From positions 38,135,001 through 38,199,000 of the forward strand of contig NC_072807.1 in NCBI RefSeq assembly GCF_028583425.1: a stretch of DNA of 64,000 nt, written 5' to 3'. Within the stretch, counting starts at the first letter, position 1, and each line of letters begins with the position of its first letter. This stretch comes from Eublepharis macularius. Its lineage: Eukaryota > Chordata > Lepidosauria > Squamata > Eublepharidae. The notes under the pieces were generated by a model. It saw only the letters and a program-made list of their open reading frames with translations, made no database searches and had not been told where the DNA came from. Shown in pieces: positions 59,058 to 64,000 of this stretch. Made by a program: the position numbers and the translations under genes.

Positions 59058-59306
59058 TAAAATAGTAAAGAGTCCAGTAGCACCTTGAAGACTAACCAAC
59101 TTTATTGTCGCATAAGCTTTCGAGAACCATAGCTCTCTTTGTCAGATGCATCAGCTTTCGAGAACCAGATGATGCATCTGACGAAGAGAGCTGTGGCTCT
59201 CGAAAGCTTATGCGACAATAAAGTTGGTTAGTCTTAAAGGTACTACTGCACTCTTTGCTATTTTGCAACTACAGACAAACAAGGCTAACTCCTCTGGATC
59301 TATGAC
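59058..59306 (+). mobile_element. Palindromic family A retroposon, copy A11
   Basis: A 249 bp near-palindrome whose arms share GTCCAGTAGCACC... and its complement, with a longer right arm ending ...CTCCTCTGGATCTATGAC. It is flanked by a perfect 12 bp duplication CAAGTTGGGATG (59046-59057 and 59307-59318). Both arms carry the hammerhead: the plus-strand one is intact, and the minus-strand one has a single core change (CTGACAA). An AATAAA (59217-59222) follows the plus-strand motif. Confidence 0.85.
59174..59213 (+). ncRNA. Hammerhead ribozyme motif (family A, copy A11)
   Basis: Read 5' to 3': stem I strand GCAT (59174-59177), core CTGACGA (59178-59184), one extra A, stem II GAGAGC/GCTCTC closed by TGTG (59186-59201), core GAAA (59202-59205), a self-complementary stem III AGCT (59205-59208), cleavage nucleotide T (59209), and stem I return strand ATGC (59210-59213). 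All invariant hammerhead positions are present. The extra A after A9 has a natural precedent in the plus-strand hammerhead of chrysanthemum chlorotic mottle viroid. A 4-nt palindromic stem III would favour a dimeric active form. The motif is sense to the KLF13-like transcript. Confidence 0.6.
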
Positions 59307-59318
59307 CAAGTTGGGATG

Positions 59319-60406
59319 AAGGCCTTTTATCCTTCACTGGATTCTGGCTTTCAGTAGGCTCCTATCCCCTCATTTACATCTGCAGATGGCAATTGAGCAG
59401 CCCCCCTGTGGGGCTGCTGAGGCACTCGAGAGTCATGCAAGGTGGCAGAGTGGAAAGGAGGTGTGCCAGTGAAGCCCTTCTGCTAAACCCACTGGCACAT
59501 GGCCAGTGGGTTTATTCATTTCAAGGACGCTGGCACAAGAAATCTGGCTGTGGATTGTGTCTGACCATTAATGAATGAAAACTCAGCCTCAAGCAACAGA
59601 ATACGCTTGCACTGGCCCTGAGGGCAGCTAAAGCTATTAACCTTTTCAGGACCCTGCTTGACCTACAGGAGGGCAACTGGCAGGGGAGAATTTCACTGTT
59701 AATTGTTTTAATTTTCTTCTTCTGTGCACTCCCACATTCGCTGGCACTCATTGCTTTTTAATGGGGGTGGGAATTTAAATGACCCAACTCTTTAGAGTCT
59801 GCAATGTTGACTTTTATAAATGCTTCTTCTCAGGAAAGCATTAGTGCTTCCTGAAACAGAAAGCTGCCTTGTACTGCCAGAGAAGTTTGAGAAATCTAGC
59901 GCTTCCCTTCTCCAGAGCACAGAAGGGCCAATTGCTCCTTAAGTTGCCCGTGAAACACCTGTTGTTTTCCTGCTGAAAATCGCCACCCCCTCACAAGCCA
60001 CTTTCACTTCATCTGCCCATTGCAAATCGACTCTCCCAATCAGATTTCCCCCGGTATGGGCAAGAGCAATATGGGGCGGTGATTTGTGTCTGGAAAACGG
60101 GGGGAAGGGGAAAGCTTGTTGGAGTAAATTAGCAGAGTAAATTAGTACGCAGTAGAATAAAAGAAGAACAAACTCCAGTGTTTTAGCTCTAGGGGGAAAA
60201 ACCCTTTACTACATATTAGGGATAAAGGGTAAATTTGGTGCGAAAATAAAGAATAACAGCTAACTAACTGCTACATCCAGATGGTCAGACTAGAACTCTA
60301 AACAATCCGTACTAAGACTGCAAAAAGTCTGAAGCCTGAACAGAACAAAGAGCAGTAAACCTTTAGTATAAGTTGCTAGTTAACTGCCCCCCAATAAACT
60401 GGTTGC
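59319..60406 (+). other. Intron 1 of KLF13-like, unassigned part
   Basis: No gene. 60120-60400 is AT-rich and, with 60815-61100, forms one older element split by the hAT insertion at 60415. Its class is unknown. Confidence 0.4.
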
Positions 60407-60414
60407 CCAATAGT

Positions 60415-60806
60415 CAGGGCTGGCCCGCTCACTGAGGCCAGCCCGGCAGCCACCTCCAGGCGCTGAGGTGCCGGAGGGGGCGCCGGCCCGGGGGCAGGGG
60501 CGCGTGCCACGGAGCTGCTGCCGCTGCCGCCAGCCAGGAGTGCGTGCTGGTGGTGGCAGCGTGGGGCAGCTGAGCGGGCAGCCTCCCGTTCAGTTGCTTT
60601 GTGGGCCAGGCACAGCCAGTGGCCAGCTGCACCTGGCCTGCGGAGCAACTGAACGGGAGGGCTGGAAGGCCCCCCGTATGCACATCCAGCCCTGCATGAT
60701 GACGTCACATGCAGTGATGTCATCACACAGTCCAGTGTGCATGCGCGTGCGCACAGCGGCAGCCCTTAAGCTGCCTCAGGTGCCAGCGACGCTGGACCCG
60801 GCCCTG
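60415..60806. mobile_element. Non-autonomous hAT element, 392 bp, GC-rich
   Basis: Ends CAGGGCTGGCCCG and CCCGGCCCTG, with a perfect 8 bp duplication CCAATAGT (60407-60414, 60807-60814). It is far richer in G and C than the AT-rich DNA around it. Long open frames inside it are compositional. Confidence 0.88.
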
Positions 60807-61399
60807 CCAATAGTGAATCTTAGATATCTTCATGAAGCATATAGACTCCTCTTTCTATGGCTGGAACCTTAACTCGGCAGCTAAGTGGTCCTATGCAAAC
60901 TAGTTGACTAACTAAATAAACAGAACAACAATTTAACACTTTCATGACTAAACATAAGACACTTGCTAAAATCCCAAGACATCTCCCCCATGCCAGAATC
61001 CCGTATAGAATCTGTAAAAGAAAAAAGACTCAACAAAACAGTCCCCAGAACTACAAGTAACTTTCTGAAACCTGTTTACTTCACCCATTCTTACCGCACA
61101 AGATATCTTAACAACTGAAGTGCAGCCCATAGTCTACCAGCAAAAGGTGCCAATCCAAGAATCCCTGTCGAATATACTGAGCAACAACAAAACCAGGTGT
61201 GCCACTGAAAGAACAGGGAACCACAACCTATCAAAGTCCTCTGATGATTGCAACGGTGTGACAGACATTTCGAAACCCCTGGTTGTCACATTCATGCTTT
61301 TAAGTCTTGCTTTAAACAATGTTAGGTTTATATCTAAAAGCTAAAGTGTGAAATAGAATCTAGACGTCTATGAAGGAGGCCTTGGGACAAAACGTTTGC

Positions 61400-61930
61400 G
61401 CACAAAGTCTCTTGTTTTTAGGTGCACTAAATTACATTTGTGATTTACAATAGAAAAAAAGAGAGCTTTTCTTTGTAAACACAGAGTAAGAGAAAACTTT
61501 GTAATTATATCTGTTGCAGAGAACATCAGAAGCCTCTTTTTAGTTTATATAGTTTTTCTCTTTCTTTTCTTTATTTCCCTGTTATTTGTTATTCTTTCTT
61601 TTATAAAAATTCTGATAAAAACACTAAAAAAAATAAAGTACATTTGTCATTTTAATAAATTAGGCCTAGGACAAGAGAATAGTTAATTGATGCTTCCCTG
61701 TCTCCAGGACTCTATTTATCCAGCACCCATAATTCATTCCTCCAACCCCAATAATAAGCCGAAGGGCTTTGTATCTGTTCCTTGGCAACATTAACCAGAG
61801 ATAATGGCAAGCCATGTGCCAAGTGACTAATTAGTCCTGCTAACATGTTGATCTGACAGCCTTTGTTTTCCACTTTCCAATAGAACATAAAGTACATGTT
61901 CCAAATGTGTTCTAATATTTAGTTGGGGGG
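61400..61930. mobile_element. AT-rich LINE-like relic
   Basis: A T-rich run ending in A-rich ACACTAAAAAAAATAAAG, and a short minus-strand frame (SAYYWGWRNELWVLDK), suggest L1 debris. I cannot define its borders. Confidence 0.3.
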
Positions 61931-62397
61931 TGTTCCTTCCAACAATATTAGTTTATCAAAAGGTGAAGACAAGGTTGCCTTAACGAGGTTAACTGAACGC
62001 TTTGAGATAAATACCCATGAAATCTGTTGCAGTCGCCTGTGGAGAAATTCCTTGCCCTGCGACTGTGCGTTGAAATCACAAGGCACAGGGTTTCAAATAA
62101 AACCGAATGGAATTATGCAAATTATGTTGCTGGAGTCATTCTTATAGGTAGTGGTGAGTTGCAACAGAACATCAAAAAAATTACTTCTGAAAAGTCAAAG
62201 CTTGATCGTATAAAGGTTGCAGCCTTTCAACCCTGGCCAAACCCTCTTCGATCTCCAAGGCTTTAGAAAAGTGCTTCTATTTTCTCTCCGGGCTTGGGCC
62301 CCGGATGCTGGGATCAGATGGAATCCTTCCGCCAGGCCTGTTCCTAGGCATGAGAGTCCTCAATGGCAGAAAATCCCTGCTTCGGTGCTCGTGCAGA

Positions 62398-62640
62398 AGT
62401 TGGCAATCCCGAATGACTATGTGGGTGATTCTAGAAATGCGATCTGGGGGAGATCTGGGGGGTGAAACCTGGAGAAAGTGGGGTTTGGGGAGGGAAAGGA
62501 CCTTGGCATGGCATAATTCCATAGAGTCCACCCCCCCCCCCAAAGTAGCCCTTTTCTCCAGGTGAACTGATCTCTGTGGCCTGGAGACCAGCTGTAATTC
62601 TGGGAGATCTCCAGCTACCCCCTGGAGGCTGGCAACCCTA
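62398..62640 (+). mobile_element. Unclassified dispersed repeat (family H)
   Basis: GGGGTTTGGGGAGGGAAAGG, ATAGAGTCCACCC, TTTTCTCCAGGTGAACTGAT CTCTG and the end GGAGGCTGGCAACCCTA. The terminal TTGCCA motifs face each other. Confidence 0.65.
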
Positions 62641-63915
62641 TCCTGTCCAGGGGCATGGACAGTATGGTACATCTCTCACCTTTCCACCACTAACAATTAT
62701 ACTGATTGGCAGCTTCAGGCCATGCAAGTAAGAGTTAAGGAAAAACTGCAGCCCAGAACTCAAACTCCAGTGAAACTCTAGCAAGCAAAGAAGTTCTCGG
62801 TCAAGAATGCTCCAGCACGATGTCAGAAAACACAGCACTGCAGATGTTGCAGGGATGTGACACAAAAGCCGAAAGCAACTATGCTGGTGCAAAATTTTGG
62901 AGCAGGGACACGAGAGAGTTTTTGGCTGCAACTAGTGGGCCCAAGATCACTTCTTTCTGGGGGCGGTGGTGGTCGTGTGCGCTGTGTTTTTTGAGCGAGG
63001 GGTCACCTAAACAGCCACCCACTTGGGATTCAAAAGATGTCAAAAGAAAACAACAATGCACGCAAAGAGAGAAGCACAATTCTAACATTTCAAAGTGCAA
63101 AAGTTGCATTCTTTCTTTGTCTGGCTGTGCACAGATGCAGCGTGTCCAAACGTGGAAACCTGGAACGAGTCTGACTCAGCCAGGTGGTTTGTAGCTGTTT
63201 TATAACTTCGAGTAAGCCTCCGCTCTGTTTCCCCCCCCCTTTCCACTCCAAATTATCCTGGATCAGCTGGTTGGAAGTCAGATATTGCTGACAGAGAGAG
63301 AGACTGAGAGAGAGAGAAACCACAACCTAAACGAAGGTCAACCATTTCAGAGGCATTTTCTTGAAACACGTCTATATTTGCTGCTTGCTCCTCGCACTCT
63401 TGGCCGTGGCCATCCAAGAGGACAAGGAGGGTCACGTGGCTTGTGAGATCATTATCTGCCTGCCTATTGTGAGACAACCGGCAGACAATCAGAGTTATTT
63501 AAGTGCAGACTCTGAGGCCAGACAAACATATCCTGTGGCTTGCCAAGCTTGCTGTTTCAGCACTTTGCATAAAACATCCACTTGGGCTTGGGAAAAAAAT
63601 AAGTTAGAAATATTAACTGTGTAATCCTGCAAAGAAACAGTCTCAGGACAGGAGCTGCACTAACACAAGAAGTCTGGGGGCCTGAGGCCGAACATTCAAA
63701 TCCCGCAAGTTGGAAAGTAGCGAAGCAGTTTAAACGACGTTTCTCCCTGACATGTTATCTTTGCACAGGCAGAGGGGTTCGGACCCTGTAGAGCAGCCAA
63801 GGCCACACACTCAGCCGTTCCTATCTGCTGGCAGAAGTGGCCCTGCACAAGGAAAGCTGTCCCACGTGGTTCTGTGGACTATTGGCCCTGCAGAAGGTTT
63901 GTGCTGTGGAGACTT
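62641..63915 (+). other. Intron 1 of KLF13-like, right part
   Basis: Non-coding, with a GAGA tract at 63294-63318. No second KLF exon is visible before the window ends. Confidence 0.5.
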
Positions 63916-64000
63916 GGGCCAAGCTACAAGTGACGCCTGACACAGATTGGACACTTGTCTGCTTCCCTCAAGTTTTGGCGGGAAATGGAGGCAGCTTGGC
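63916..64000. mobile_element. Foldback MITE (family B), copy B4, cut by window edge
   Basis: The left arm GGGCCAAGCTACAAGTGACG plus CAAGTTTTGGCGGGAAATGG matches copy B3. The right arm should follow outside the window. Confidence 0.75.

Noticed and set aside
60376..60872. Overlapping open frames of 116-134 codons
   Set aside because: They coincide with a GC-rich non-autonomous hAT element with a clear 8 bp target duplication.
61239..61279. CTGATGA followed by GAAA about 24 bases later, resembling a hammerhead core
   Set aside because: The intervening bases do not form a stem II adjacent to the core boxes, and no inverted arm is present.

Overview
The window is vertebrate nuclear DNA, almost certainly from a squamate reptile (lizard or gecko type; species not determinable). 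The grounds are its repeat mix: tRNA-derived Sauria/ACA-type SINEs, a Bov-B LINE 3' end, CR1, L2-like and L1-like LINE relics, 5S-rRNA-derived SINEs, a solo LTR, and many short palindromic DNA elements. Only one protein-coding exon can be supported: the first coding exon of a Kruppel-like factor of the BTEB group, closest to KLF13 (50398-50941, plus strand). It ends at a consensus GTGAGT donor inside the zinc-finger array. Exon 2 is not in the window, so everything from 50942 to the right edge should be intron 1, and everything left of about 49.8 kb is an upstream gene desert.

Layout. 1-13 kb: a Harbinger-like MITE cut by the left edge, a SINE with a compound GATA/GTTC microsatellite tail, a 608 bp hAT element, an LTR fragment, palindromic repeats and an L1 relic. 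13-32 kb: CR1 and Bov-B 3' ends, SINEs, several palindromic retroposons, hAT elements at 24.0 and 25.0 kb, and a Harbinger-like MITE at 21.4 kb. 32-49 kb: a MITE with a TTA duplication, foldback elements, a solo LTR nested in an L2-like LINE, and a MITE nested in a second L2-like LINE. 50.4-50.9 kb: the KLF exon. 51-64 kb: intron 1, with 5S SINEs, two hAT elements and two palindromic retroposons.

Most interesting result. Two otherwise unrelated palindromic repeat families, called A (eleven copies) and D (two copies) here, carry what reads as a hammerhead self-cleaving ribozyme: stem I, CTGANGA, a 6 bp stem II, GAAA, a 4-nt self-complementary stem III, then a permitted cleavage nucleotide. Substitutions between copies preserve pairing at some helix positions. 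Nine family A copies and both family D copies are flanked by 9-18 bp target-site duplications, one end of the element is constant, and the other is variably truncated. That pattern indicates RNA-mediated, target-primed insertion rather than cut-and-paste transposition. It resembles Penelope-like elements, whose pseudo-LTRs are known to carry hammerheads, but no Penelope coding sequence is visible. One near-perfect copy lies in sense orientation in intron 1 of the KLF13-like gene.

The remaining palindromic repeats sort cleanly by duplication length: 8 bp (hAT) or 3 bp (Harbinger-like). Apart from the KLF exon, open reading frames either are pieces of LINEs or show no recognisable domain.
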